NCBI RefSeq assembly: GCF_002294985.1
Contig: NZ_NSGE01000010.1
Location: 124,001-188,000 of the forward strand
Direction: 5' to 3'
Length of the DNA stretch: 64,000 bases
From: Mesorhizobium sp. WSM3862
Lineage (GTDB): Bacteria > Pseudomonadota > Alphaproteobacteria > Rhizobiales > Rhizobiaceae
The notes beneath the pieces were generated by a model that was not told the origin of the DNA, did not search any database, and worked only from the letters and a program-made list of their open reading frames with translations. Positions 47,411-56,009 of this stretch are shown here, piece by piece (position 1 is the first letter of the stretch; the number at the start of each line of letters is the position of its first letter). The position numbers and the translations under genes were made by a program.

Positions 47411-48289
47411 TCAGCCCTTGCAGAGCTGGGCTGCCGTCGTGCCGTCCGGCAGGTTGGTTTTCGTGTAGCCGTATTTACCGACGGACTCCATCATTTCTTT
47501 GGACGCCAGATAGTCTTTCAATACCGCGTTGAAAGCGTCGACGGTCGCCTGCTGGTTGGGTAGGAAGGCGAGAGCCGGATACCCTTTGGGACTATCGGGA
47601 AGCAGATCGGTCACATCCATGCTGGCGTCCTTGGCGGCGAACTCCTTCATGGTGAAGTAGTCGCCTACACCTGCGGCCGCGCGACCAGCCTTCACGGCCT
47701 GCAGGACCTCCGCGGATCCGGCCACCTGCAAAATCTTCTCGTCGGGGATGCCGGCCTTGCGAGCATTCTGAACGTCGTCCCAGCCCGCGCCGGTGGCAAC
47801 CGTTAGCCCCTTATCGCGCAGATCCTTATAAGAACGGAGGTTCTGCGGATTGCCCTTCGGCACGATTAGAGCTGCGCTGAGAACAGCCAGTGGCTCTGTG
47901 AACAGCACGTTGCGGCAGCGGTCTGGTAGGATGTACATGCCGCCGGTAATGATGTCGAGGCGACCGGCATGCATGCCAGGGATGAGCGAACCCCATTCGG
48001 TCACAACCGGCTCGACCTTGGTGGTGCCCAGCTTTTTGAGTAGATCAAGCGCCATTGCATTGACCCAGCCGAGAGGCTCGTTGTTTGGGCCCGGAATGGA
48101 AAAAGGAGGTTCGTTCGAGAAGCCCAGCCGGACGGTTTCTCCGTTTTTGATCTTGTCAAGCAGCGACTGAGCCGACGCTGACCCAGCGAATGATACAGCT
48201 GCGAGGACCGCCATAGCAAACGCAGCCACATTTAGAAATACACGTCCGCAAAGATTGCTTCTGGTTTCCAGGCATTGCCATATGTTCAT
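47411..48289 (-). CDS. EhuB-like periplasmic solute-binding protein 3
   Basis: A 292-residue binding protein, closest to paralogue 1: both share SLLDKIKNGE after the signal peptide, EPLGWVNAMALDLLKKLGTT and TEWGSLIPGMHAGRLDIITG. The signal region lacks the paired arginines seen in paralogues 1 and 2 and is an ordinary Sec type (FAMAVLAAVSFAGSASAQ). Ribosome binding site GGAAGGAA precedes the ATG. It is an orphan with no permease or ATPase adjacent; the only complete importer is on the other strand at 38.5-40.7 kb. Ligand unknown, ectoine-like by family. Confidence 0.87.
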   Translation of the reverse strand: MNIWQCLETRSNLCGRVFLNVAAFAMAVLAAVSFAGSASAQSLLDKIKNGETVRLGFSNEPPFSIPGPNNEPLGWVNAMALDLLKKLGTTKVEPVVTEWGSLIPGMHAGRLDIITGGMYILPDRCRNVLFTEPLAVLSAALIVPKGNPQNLRSYKDLRDKGLTVATGAGWDDVQNARKAGIPDEKILQVAGSAEVLQAVKAGRAAAGVGDYFTMKEFAAKDASMDVTDLLPDSPKGYPALAFLPNQQATVDAFNAVLKDYLASKEMMESVGKYGYTKTNLPDGTTAAQLCKG

Positions 48290-49111
48290 GTGAAAGTTCC
48301 TTCCATTGCGCTTGGCCGCTGGTCCCGCCGGATGACGTTCGTGAAGAGGACGTCAAGCCAGTGCTCTTTACATGACCAGCGGCAGTTTCCCGTCTCTGGC
48401 AGGCTGAAAGTCACGTCGCGGCATTTGGAGAAATTTTTCTCGGGTCAAATGGTACGACAGCTTTTCCCGCCTGGCAAAATTAGCAGCGTCGCGATCAACA
48501 ATTATGCGGAAATTTGCTGTTGCGCGCAGAAAATCGGCGATTTGAAGGCTGCGAGACACTCTTGAACGCCTGAGGTGGGCTACGTTGACATTGATTACTT
48601 TTAAAGGGCAGGGCCCTGAGTAGTCCCCAGAGCGTGGATGGGTCACGCCCCTGCAAGCCGGCTCAACGGACGAAATAAGCGCAGCCACCTTCGGCCGGGA
48701 GCTGCCGCGGCGTGGCAGCATATTGACCAGCCGCGTGGCAGGACCGTTCCGGGTAGCCCAGCGCCGCTTCGTAACCTTCCACCAGGCTTAGCATACGGCG
48801 CGCATTCCTTGGTGTTCGTGGGGGCGAGGAATTCGATCGCTCGCATGTAACCGGCGGGCGATGGGAAGGTACTCAGCTTTCACAGTTGGGGTTGCTGATC
48901 CCACCGTGGCGCGTCGAAACACGTACGACGCACGGTTAGGGTGGATTTCCGTGGCGACCCTAGCGAGCGCAGATCCGCCTGAACGCGGAAATTATTTTGA
49001 TGCGGTGGCGTGAGGGGGGCGATACGGCGTCGAACGACGATGCGCTGCTTAAGCGAGCCCGACACCGTCGCCGGGCCCGCGACTACCATTAGGTGCTGGT
49101 CCCGAATTTCC
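48290..49111. other. No gene recognised
   Basis: Frames here are short and contain no motif I recognise. It includes the upstream region of the binding-protein gene. No -24/-12 pair was found on the minus strand. Confidence 0.4.
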
Positions 49112-50257
49112 TTAGTAACTGAGCATAATCTTCTGGTAGATTTCGACCGCCTTCGCCACTTGGTCTATTTCCACGTACTCGTTAGCAGTATGAGCTTGGT
49201 CAATACTGCCAGGCCCAAGAATAACGCAGGGAATACCCCCCAATGAGAGCTGACTAGCATCCGTCCCATATGGAACTCCGCGGTGCTGGCCCGTTCCGGC
49301 AACTTCAGCACAGGCCTTTGCCGCGACTGCGGCGATTCTTGTGGCTTCCGCACTCGGGGGAGCTGGATCCTCCAGAGCAGGTAGCAGCGAGTGTACCTTG
49401 ATCTTATCGGGACCCTGCCGCAGGCCTTCCAGGATGTTTTCTACCTCCTGTAACGCGTCCGCCGGTCGCTCTCCTGGTATAAGCCGTCGGTCGATCCATA
49501 CGCGGCAGGATGGCGGTACCGTCGCTAATTCCGCACCCCCTTCGATAAGCGTGATCGTGAGGGTCGGCGGGCTGACCAGGGGGTGGATGCGCTGGGCCAG
49601 AGTGTCATTAATCTTGTCGAGCGCCAAGATAACCTTGGCCATTCCTGTGATCGCGTTCACTCCGAGATGGGGCTTGGAGCTGTGTGCAGGCACACCCTCT
49701 ACTTCAACCTGCCAGCGGACCGATCCTTTATGAGCAACCACAAGCTCCAAGTCAGTGGGCTCACCAACCACTGCGGCCTCGTAGGATACACCTGATTGAG
49801 CGATTTTTCGCGCTCCCTTCTTCCGGTATTCTTCGTCGACGCTTGCGCCTAGGACGATGGTGTATCGTGGCTTACGGTCCCCCAAGGTGCTAAGAGCCAT
49901 GAGCATTGCCGCGAGCGGGCCCTTATCGTCGCAACTTCCTCGCCCATAAATCCGACCGTCGCGTTCCTCCGGCGAAAAAGGATCTGCCACCCAATTGTCG
50001 ACAGGGACCGTGTCCATATGCGAAATGAACAAAACGCGCTTGGAAGGGTCTTGTCCAGGCACCCAGGTAAAGAAGTTCGAACGACCGTCCTGAACTTCCT
50101 GACACTCATACGGCAGGTTTCGCTCGCGGCAAAAATTCTCTAGAAACTCGGCGATTCTTTGCTCTCCGCTCCCCTTTGCTGACGCTGACGGGTTGATGCT
50201 CTCAATTTTAATGAGTTGCTTGAGCAACTCGACCGTTTGTCTTCCTGTGGACGACAT
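49112..50257 (-). CDS. M20 metallopeptidase, ArgE/DapE/CPG2-type
   Basis: A 381-residue dizinc amidohydrolase. Metal ligands sit in FISHMDTVPV and GRGSCDDKGPLAAML, the catalytic glutamate in ASVDEEYRKKGA, and the dimerisation lid starts near VAHKGSVRWQVEVEGVPAHS. The final histidine ligand is in DQAHTANEYV. It removes acyl or amide groups from amino acids or dipeptides; the substrate is unknown. AGGAG precedes the ATG. It lies 37 bp after the class V aminotransferase gene, so the pair is an operon, divergent from an Lrp-type regulator. Confidence 0.88.
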   Translation of the reverse strand: MSSTGRQTVELLKQLIKIESINPSASAKGSGEQRIAEFLENFCRERNLPYECQEVQDGRSNFFTWVPGQDPSKRVLFISHMDTVPVDNWVADPFSPEERDGRIYGRGSCDDKGPLAAMLMALSTLGDRKPRYTIVLGASVDEEYRKKGARKIAQSGVSYEAAVVGEPTDLELVVAHKGSVRWQVEVEGVPAHSSKPHLGVNAITGMAKVILALDKINDTLAQRIHPLVSPPTLTITLIEGGAELATVPPSCRVWIDRRLIPGERPADALQEVENILEGLRQGPDKIKVHSLLPALEDPAPPSAEATRIAAVAAKACAEVAGTGQHRGVPYGTDASQLSLGGIPCVILGPGSIDQAHTANEYVEIDQVAKAVEIYQKIMLSY

Positions 50258-50294
50258 AAATACTCCTATCCCTCCTTGAGAATGCAGCTTCCGG

Positions 50295-51506
50295 CTATGC
50301 CAGCCAGTTCTTTGCCAGAGCTACGACGCGGTCAACCTCGTCTGTGGTGTTGTATAGATGAAGTGAAAAACGCAGCATCCCCCGGCGGACCGAGACAATC
50401 ACCTGATTCTCCGACAAATGCTCGTGCAGCGAATGAATGCGGTTGTCAAATTCGCGCGAACCAGCAAGCTCTGGATCTCCGAGAGCAACGATACTTCCGG
50501 TGTGATTGCCTGGTGCGCCGCCGCAAACCGGTAGCCCGAGATCCAACAAGCCCGACGCCAGCCGTCTTGCTACCGATGTGACGCTTTGTTCAATCGCCAA
50601 GGTGCCGATTTCCATCAGTTGTCCGATTGATGCGTAGACCGCTATCACGCCGGCGAAATTATAATGGCCAATTTCAAAACGGGGCGCCCCGGCGCGCAAT
50701 TTAACCGAATCGAATATAGGAGCCGATTCTGGTGCGTCCCCAAGATCAACGCTAAAGCGCGCGAGGTATGCAGGACTCAGGCGATCGGCCCATTCTCGAC
50801 GGCAATACAGAAATCCCAACCCATAGAGTCCCATCAATCCCTTGTAAGAGGATGCCACCAAACCGTCGACACCGAGCCGAGTGACATCGGTATCCAAGAT
50901 ACCGACGGACTGCGACGCGTCGGCCAAAAGAAAAGCGCCAGCCCGCTTGCAAGCTTCGGCAATAGGCTCCATCGCCGTCTTGAATCCTGGCACCATTGTG
51001 ACCGTCGAGACTGTCACGATACGAGTGCGAGAGTCGATGGCCTTGACAAAAGCATCGTACGGAATTGCACCGGCATCAGCTTCTACAATCCGCAGCTCAA
51101 TTCGATGCTTGTCCCTGATTTGTAGCCAAGGCAAGATGTTGTTTGCATGCTCCAGTTGCCGGCACAGCACGACATTATCTCCGGGCCGCCAATCAATCGC
51201 GTTTCCGATTATATTGATGCCTTCGGAAGCGTTCTTCGTGATGGCAACCTCGTCTTTGTCGGCCGCGATGAATTTGGCGAACCTGGAACGAGTCCGCTCG
51301 ACGAGTTGCATCATTCTTTCTTCGTCATTCAGGCCATTCAGTCTGTTGTCGAGGTGCTGCTCCATAGACATTCGGGTCGTCCTGGATATCAGCCCCTGAT
51401 TTGCAACATCCATGTAAATGGCGCTTCCAGTGGCCGGAAACTCCTGTCGAAGGAGGTCCAAGGGCAGAAAATGGCTGGTCATGCTCGTTATCGGATCCGT
51501 GTTCAT
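50295..51506 (-). CDS. Class V aminotransferase (NifS/isopenicillin epimerase-like)
   Basis: A protein of about 403 residues in fold-type I PLP enzymes, class V. The substrate-entry region YMDVANQGLISRTT opens the domain. ITKNASEGINIIGNAIDW binds the PLP phosphate, ADASQSVG carries the PLP-stacking aspartate, and K222 in SSYKGLMGLYG is the Schiff-base lysine. No cysteine loop typical of NifS/IscS was seen near the C-terminus, so a transaminase, lyase or epimerase role is more likely than desulfuration. ATG 51506 is used; the frame extends to a TTG at 51521. It leads an operon with the M20 peptidase. Confidence 0.8.
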   Translation of the reverse strand: MNTDPITSMTSHFLPLDLLRQEFPATGSAIYMDVANQGLISRTTRMSMEQHLDNRLNGLNDEERMMQLVERTRSRFAKFIAADKDEVAITKNASEGINIIGNAIDWRPGDNVVLCRQLEHANNILPWLQIRDKHRIELRIVEADAGAIPYDAFVKAIDSRTRIVTVSTVTMVPGFKTAMEPIAEACKRAGAFLLADASQSVGILDTDVTRLGVDGLVASSYKGLMGLYGLGFLYCRREWADRLSPAYLARFSVDLGDAPESAPIFDSVKLRAGAPRFEIGHYNFAGVIAVYASIGQLMEIGTLAIEQSVTSVARRLASGLLDLGLPVCGGAPGNHTGSIVALGDPELAGSREFDNRIHSLHEHLSENQVIVSVRRGMLRFSLHLYNTTDEVDRVVALAKNWLA

Positions 51507-51756
51507 GGGTTGGGAATGCAAAACCTATCATTAAGCCCACAGTTACGAGCCCGAAATTCATTGGAGCCGTCGAGCTATCTGACGGGCGCCCGTGCCCGGG
51601 GCCGAAATGGCAACAAGAGGTCACCACTCGGGCTAGGCGAGGAGCTTCGCTTATCAGATCATTTTTATGGCTTGATCATTGTGGAAGTCAGGCTAATATC
51701 ACCAAAGTCGAGCCGTTTTTCTGCGCGAAAGCCCCTTTTTTTGCAGTGATGATGAA

Positions 51757-52218
51757 ATGGACCTGGATCGAGTCGATCGGAAGCTTCTCAATGCCGTTCA
51801 GCGCGACAATCGCCTTACGACAGCCGAGTTGGGCGAACTTGCGGGCCTTTCTGCGACCGCTTGTCAGCGGCGGCTGAAGCGACTGCGGGATGAAGGTGTC
51901 ATTGAGGCAGACGTCGCGGTGGTCTCGCCACAGGCCGTGGGTCGGCCCATGCTCATGCTGGCGTCGATCAGCCTCGAGCGAGATCGAGTAGACATCATAG
52001 ATCGGTTCAAGCAAGCGGTCAGGCGCACGCCTGAGATCATGAGTGCGTACTATGTCACTGGTGAAGCCGATTTCGTTCTCCTGATCTCAGTGCGGGACAT
52101 GGCTGAATATGAGGCATTTACCCGTCGATTTTTTCACGAGTCCGATATCAAGGCTGTCAAGACGATGGTCGTGATGGACCGGATCAAGGCATCATTAGCT
52201 TTGCCTATTGAGGAGTAG
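51757..52218 (+). CDS. Lrp/AsnC-family transcriptional regulator
   Basis: A 153-residue regulator. The N-terminal winged helix-turn-helix (RLTTAELGELAGLSATACQR) is followed by the RAM/effector domain (EIMSAYYVTGEADFVLLISV). It faces away from the aminotransferase/M20 operon across about 250 bp and probably controls it in response to an amino-acid-like effector. AsnC-type regulators of this kind (DoeX) also control ectoine breakdown in other bacteria, so a wider role here is conceivable. The helix-turn-helix and effector domain are intact. An IS630 copy sits 135 bp downstream. Confidence 0.88.
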   Translation: MDLDRVDRKLLNAVQRDNRLTTAELGELAGLSATACQRRLKRLRDEGVIEADVAVVSPQAVGRPMLMLASISLERDRVDIIDRFKQAVRRTPEIMSAYYVTGEADFVLLISVRDMAEYEAFTRRFFHESDIKAVKTMVVMDRIKASLALPIEE

Positions 52219-52353
52219 GCCCGGCACTGCATCCGGGTTCGTACTGTTCGTGCAGCTTTATCTGGCGATCGCGCAACCGGTGCTGCGCAGTCAAGTCCTG
52301 CGAGTTCGGATACCTGGGTGAGTAATTCCAGCCGGCGCATACGCCGCTAGACC

Positions 52354-53404
52354 TAGAGCGGTTCAAGATTTGACGGAATCGGAGGGGATTCCCGATTTGT
52401 CGGATTTGTGATTCAAGATGCTGGCTGGAATGGAGGCCAGCATCTGATGACGCGACCTCTTTCGGACGATCTTCGCGAACGGGTTGTGGCGGCGGTTTTG
52501 AGTGGTGAGAGCCGCCGGTCGGCCGCCAAGCGGTTCGGCATTTCGGTTTCGGCGGCGGTGAAGTTGTTGCAGCGTCATCGGGCGACTGGCTCGGTTGCGC
52601 CTGGCAAGATGGGCGGACATCGCAAGAGGGTGCTGGAGCCGCACCGTGCTTTCATCGAGGGCCGTCTGCGTGAAACACCGCATCTGACGCTGCATGGTCT
52701 GAAGGATGAATTGGCCACTCGCGGGGTCAAGGTCTCGCACAACGCAGTGTGGCAGTTCCTGCGCCGCGAGGGCCTGAGCTTCAAAAAAAACGCTGTTCGC
52801 CCTTGAGCAGGCCCGCGCCGATATTGCCCGCAGGCGCCAACGATGGCGATCCTGGCAAACCGGCCTCGATCCGCAGTGCCTGGTCTTCATCGACGAGACC
52901 TGGATCAAAACCAACATGGCTCCACTGCGCGGTTGGGGGCCGAAGGGCAAGCGGCTGCGCGGCCTGGCTCCGTACGGCCACTGGCGCACGCTGACCTTCC
53001 TCGGCGCGCTGCGTTGTGATCGGCTTGCGGCACCTTGCGTCTTCGACGGACCGATCAACGGCCAATGCTTCCGTGCTTATGTCGAGCAGCAGCTCATTAC
53101 CGTGCTGAAGCCCGGCGATATCGTCGTCATGGACAACCTGGGAAGCCACAAATCCGCGGCCGTCAGGCAGATGATCAAGGCCGCCGGCGCCAGGCTCTGG
53201 TACCTGCCGCCCTACTCACCCGACCTCAATCCGATCGAGCAGGCCTTCGCCAAGATCAAGCATTGGATGCGCCAGGCGCAGAAACGCACCGTCGAGGACA
53301 CTTGGCGCCACATCGGCCACCTCGTCGAAACCATCGAGGCTGCCGAATGCAAGAACTACTTCGAAAACGCCGGATACGCTTCCGTCAAAACGTGAAAGAC
53401 TCTA
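52354..53404 (+). mobile_element. Nearly intact IS630-family insertion sequence
   Basis: Terminal inverted repeats are clear: GAGCGGTTCAAGATTTGACG on the left and the complement of CGTCAAAACGTGAAAGACTC on the right. TA flanks both sides (52354-52355 and 53403-53404), the IS630 target duplication. The element lies between the Lrp gene and the end of the M20D gene without interrupting either. It is the youngest-looking IS in the window. Confidence 0.85.
52447..53395 (+). CDS. IS630 transposase in two frames joined at an A8 run
   Basis: The first frame (52447-52806) has the helix-turn-helix DNA-binding half (SRRSAAKRFGISVSAAVKLL and HNAVWQFLRREGLSFKK). The second (to 53395) has the DDE half: LDPQCLVFIDETWIKTNMAP, DIVVMDNLGSHKS and YLPPYSPDLNPIEQAFAKIK. 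The join is at TTC followed by eight A, near 52784-52791, where losing one A or a ribosomal slip restores SFKKTLFALEQ. Programmed frameshifting is known in IS630 relatives, so the element may still be active. A one-base error is the alternative. Confidence 0.8.
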
Positions 53405-53468
53405 GGCCGTCGAGCCGGAGGCAAGTCAGGGCTTGCGCCTGCGAGAGCTGCCGATTTCAATCATAGGT

Positions 53469-54650
53469 CTAGCTCGGAGGCGATAAGAAATTTCGGGCAG
53501 CGTTGCAGAGGACAACAGCGCCCATCGACAGCGCCTGTTCATCCACTCGAAACCGTGGATGGTGAAGTGGATAGATCGCTCCGAGCTTCTCGTTGCGGAT
53601 GCCCAGCCGGAAATAGACCGACGGGCACTTCTCGCTGTAGAAGGCAAAATCATCAGCTGCGGTCCAGCCCGCCGCGCTCAGGATGTTGTCTTGCCCCAGC
53701 AGGCTGGCCCCAGTTCGGCGGATGAGTTCGACCATGTCAGGGTCGTTGATGACGGGCGGTTCGCCACGTCTGAGGTCCACCTCGGCACTGGCATTGTGGC
53801 TTGAAGCGAGGCCCTCCACAACCTGGCGCAGCCTCTTCCAAGCGTGCTGACGGGTCGATTCATGCCCGCTTCGGATCGTGCCTTTCAACCTCGCCTCGGC
53901 GGCGATCACATTGTACGCGCTTCCGCCTTCAATGCTGGTGATGGAGATGACCAGCGGATCGTACGGGTCGATCTCGCGCGACACGATCTTCTGCAGCTCG
54001 CTCACCATGGAGCAGGCGACGGCGATGGCGTCGACGCCTTCGGACGGTTTTGCCGCGTGCGCGGAGTTGCCGGTGACGGTGATGTCAAATGTATCGCAGG
54101 CAAGCGTATACGGCCCTGCGCCGACCGCGATCTTCCCCGTCTCGGTATACGGATCGACATGGATGCCGATCGCCGCATCGACATCGTCCAGAAGCCCCTC
54201 TTCCACGACCCTGCGGCCGCCAAGCGGCTCCGCTTCCTCGGCAGGCTGGAAGATTATCCTCACCGTGCCGCTGAAGGACTGCTTTTGGCGTTCGAGCATG
54301 ACGCTCGCCGCATAGCCCATCGCAGCGTGGGCGTCATGGCCGCAGGCATGCATGACGCCGGGCCGCTCGGAGCCGAACGGCACCTGCGAGGCTTCCATGA
54401 TCGGCAGCGCGTCGATGTCGGCGCGGATGACCACCTTGCGGTTCGAGGCACCGGCCGTGCCGACGACATCGACGGCGAGACCGTAGCCCGCCACCGACCT
54501 GACGCCGGTCAGGCCGGCTTCCTCGAGCATCCGTCGCAGATAGGCCTGCGTCTGGTGTTCCTGGTTCGACAGTTCCGGGTTGCGGTGGAGATGACGCCGT
54601 ATCTCCATCATGCGCCGCTCCAGCGCGGGATCCATCTCAGCGTTTGACAT
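53469..54650 (-). CDS. M20D amidohydrolase (N-acyl-amino-acid hydrolase, HipO-like)
   Basis: A 393-residue metal-dependent amidohydrolase of the M20D group (hippurate hydrolase, N-acetyl-diaminopimelate deacetylase, IAA-conjugate hydrolases). The signatures MHACGHDAHAAMGYAASVML and IFQPAEEAEPLGGRRVVEEG hold the metal-binding Cys/His/Glu residues, and HAAKPSEGVDAIA is the lid-domain substrate region. It removes acyl groups from amino acids. It overlaps the upstream DoeA-like gene by 14 bases, so the two are made together. In ectoine breakdown the step after DoeA is deacetylation of N-acetyl-diaminobutyrate; this enzyme is a good candidate (inference), since no DoeB-type aspartoacylase relative is present. 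Confidence 0.88.
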   Translation of the reverse strand: MSNAEMDPALERRMMEIRRHLHRNPELSNQEHQTQAYLRRMLEEAGLTGVRSVAGYGLAVDVVGTAGASNRKVVIRADIDALPIMEASQVPFGSERPGVMHACGHDAHAAMGYAASVMLERQKQSFSGTVRIIFQPAEEAEPLGGRRVVEEGLLDDVDAAIGIHVDPYTETGKIAVGAGPYTLACDTFDITVTGNSAHAAKPSEGVDAIAVACSMVSELQKIVSREIDPYDPLVISITSIEGGSAYNVIAAEARLKGTIRSGHESTRQHAWKRLRQVVEGLASSHNASAEVDLRRGEPPVINDPDMVELIRRTGASLLGQDNILSAAGWTAADDFAFYSEKCPSVYFRLGIRNEKLGAIYPLHHPRFRVDEQALSMGAVVLCNAARNFLSPPS

Positions 54651-55815
54651 GTATCTCTCGCGGGAAATTGGTCAGCGTTTCGCGGCCTGTGGCCGTCACG
54701 AGGATCGTTTCGCTGACCTCGATCCCCCAGCCATCCATCCACATGCCGAGGATGGAATGAAGGACGTTGCCCGGCTTAAGGATCGTCTTGTCGCCCTGGC
54801 GCAGGCTGATCGTGTGCTCGCCCCAATCCGGCGGATAGGCGGCGCCGATCGAGTAGCCGATGCGGGACTCCTTCTTGAGGCCGTGGCGCTGGATGACCTT
54901 GCGCCAGCTGGCCTCGACATCTTCCGCCACGGTGCCCGGCTTGATCGACGCAAGCACGGCGTCCATGCCTTCCAGCACCGCCTTGCCGGTGTCGCCGACC
55001 TTGGCGGGCATGGCGCCCAGTTGGAGCGTTCTGGCGAGACCGGCGGCATAGCGGCGCACGACCCCGGCGAGTTCGAGTGCTACGGTTTCGTTGTCGCCGA
55101 AGCGGCGGTCGCTCCACATGATGTGCGGTGCCGAGGCGTTTTCGCCGCCCAGTATGGTGGGTGGCAGGGCAGTGATGTCGCCCGCGAAATCCGGCGAGCC
55201 GGCGATCTGGGCGGCCTGGATCCTTGCGATTGCGTCGCACTCGCGAACGCCTGGCGCAATGACGTCATAGGCCGTGGTGACCGCCGCCTCCGCAAGGCGC
55301 GAGGCTTTGCGGAGATAGCCGATTTCGGCGTCCGACTTGACGCTGCGAATCCAGTTCACCAGAAGGTCGGCGTCGTGGAACACGGCGTTTGGCAGACCCG
55401 TCGTCAGGCGCGCGTGCGCCTTAGGAGAATAGTAGTAGGCCTCGAGCTCGATGCCGATATTGCCGCGACCCCAGCCCTTCCTTTCGATCCAGTCGGCGAT
55501 CCAGTCCATCGGATGGCGGTCTGGGCGCTGGACATGGTCTTCCGGGAAGCCAACGACGTTTTCGGGCTTCATCCATGCCGTCAACAGCCCGCCGGCGGCA
55601 TCCATGGCACGACCGATCCAGACCGGCTCCTCGTCCGCGAGCGGCACCAGAACCATTTGCGGCGTGTAGAACGACCAGCCGTCATAGCCAGTAATGTAGT
55701 GCTGGTTGGCGACGTCGTTGACCATCAGCAGATCAAGGTTGCGGCGCGCCATTTCGGCGCGGATCGCAGACAGCCTGCTGCGGTATTCGCTGCGTGCGAA
55801 GGGCAATTGGATCAT
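54637..55815 (-). CDS. doeA: Ectoine hydrolase-like M24 protein (DoeA/EutD type, copy 2)
   Basis: A 392-residue creatinase-fold protein with the DoeA pattern: VANQHYITGYDGWSFYTPQM in the N-terminal domain, SAPHIMWSDRRFGDN in the catalytic domain and IGYSIGAAYPPDWGE near the active site. The metal-binding aspartates of prolidases are replaced (LELAGVVRRYAAGLARTL), as in metal-independent creatinase and ectoine hydrolase. Known DoeA/EutD opens the ectoine ring to N-acetyl-diaminobutyrate. It precedes and overlaps the M20D gene and follows the GlxA-type regulator by about 195 bp on the same strand. This pair is more GC-rich than copies 1 and 3. Assignment is by motif and neighbourhood. Confidence 0.78.
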   Translation of the reverse strand: MIQLPFARSEYRSRLSAIRAEMARRNLDLLMVNDVANQHYITGYDGWSFYTPQMVLVPLADEEPVWIGRAMDAAGGLLTAWMKPENVVGFPEDHVQRPDRHPMDWIADWIERKGWGRGNIGIELEAYYYSPKAHARLTTGLPNAVFHDADLLVNWIRSVKSDAEIGYLRKASRLAEAAVTTAYDVIAPGVRECDAIARIQAAQIAGSPDFAGDITALPPTILGGENASAPHIMWSDRRFGDNETVALELAGVVRRYAAGLARTLQLGAMPAKVGDTGKAVLEGMDAVLASIKPGTVAEDVEASWRKVIQRHGLKKESRIGYSIGAAYPPDWGEHTISLRQGDKTILKPGNVLHSILGMWMDGWGIEVSETILVTATGRETLTNFPREIHVKR

Positions 55816-56009
55816 CGAATCATCCTATTCAATAGCGTGCGGGTGTGTTCACTTAACGCCTGGATTGGGCTGTGCCGACCCGGTTGCAACGGCAATCGAC
55901 AAGAACTGACCGAAGCCGACCCGTTCGACCTCTCGTCTCCCACTCGGTTATGCTGAGGCCGCTCAGCCAAGGAGCGCCATACGCTATCTCGAGAATGCAA
56001 TGCGGCGCT

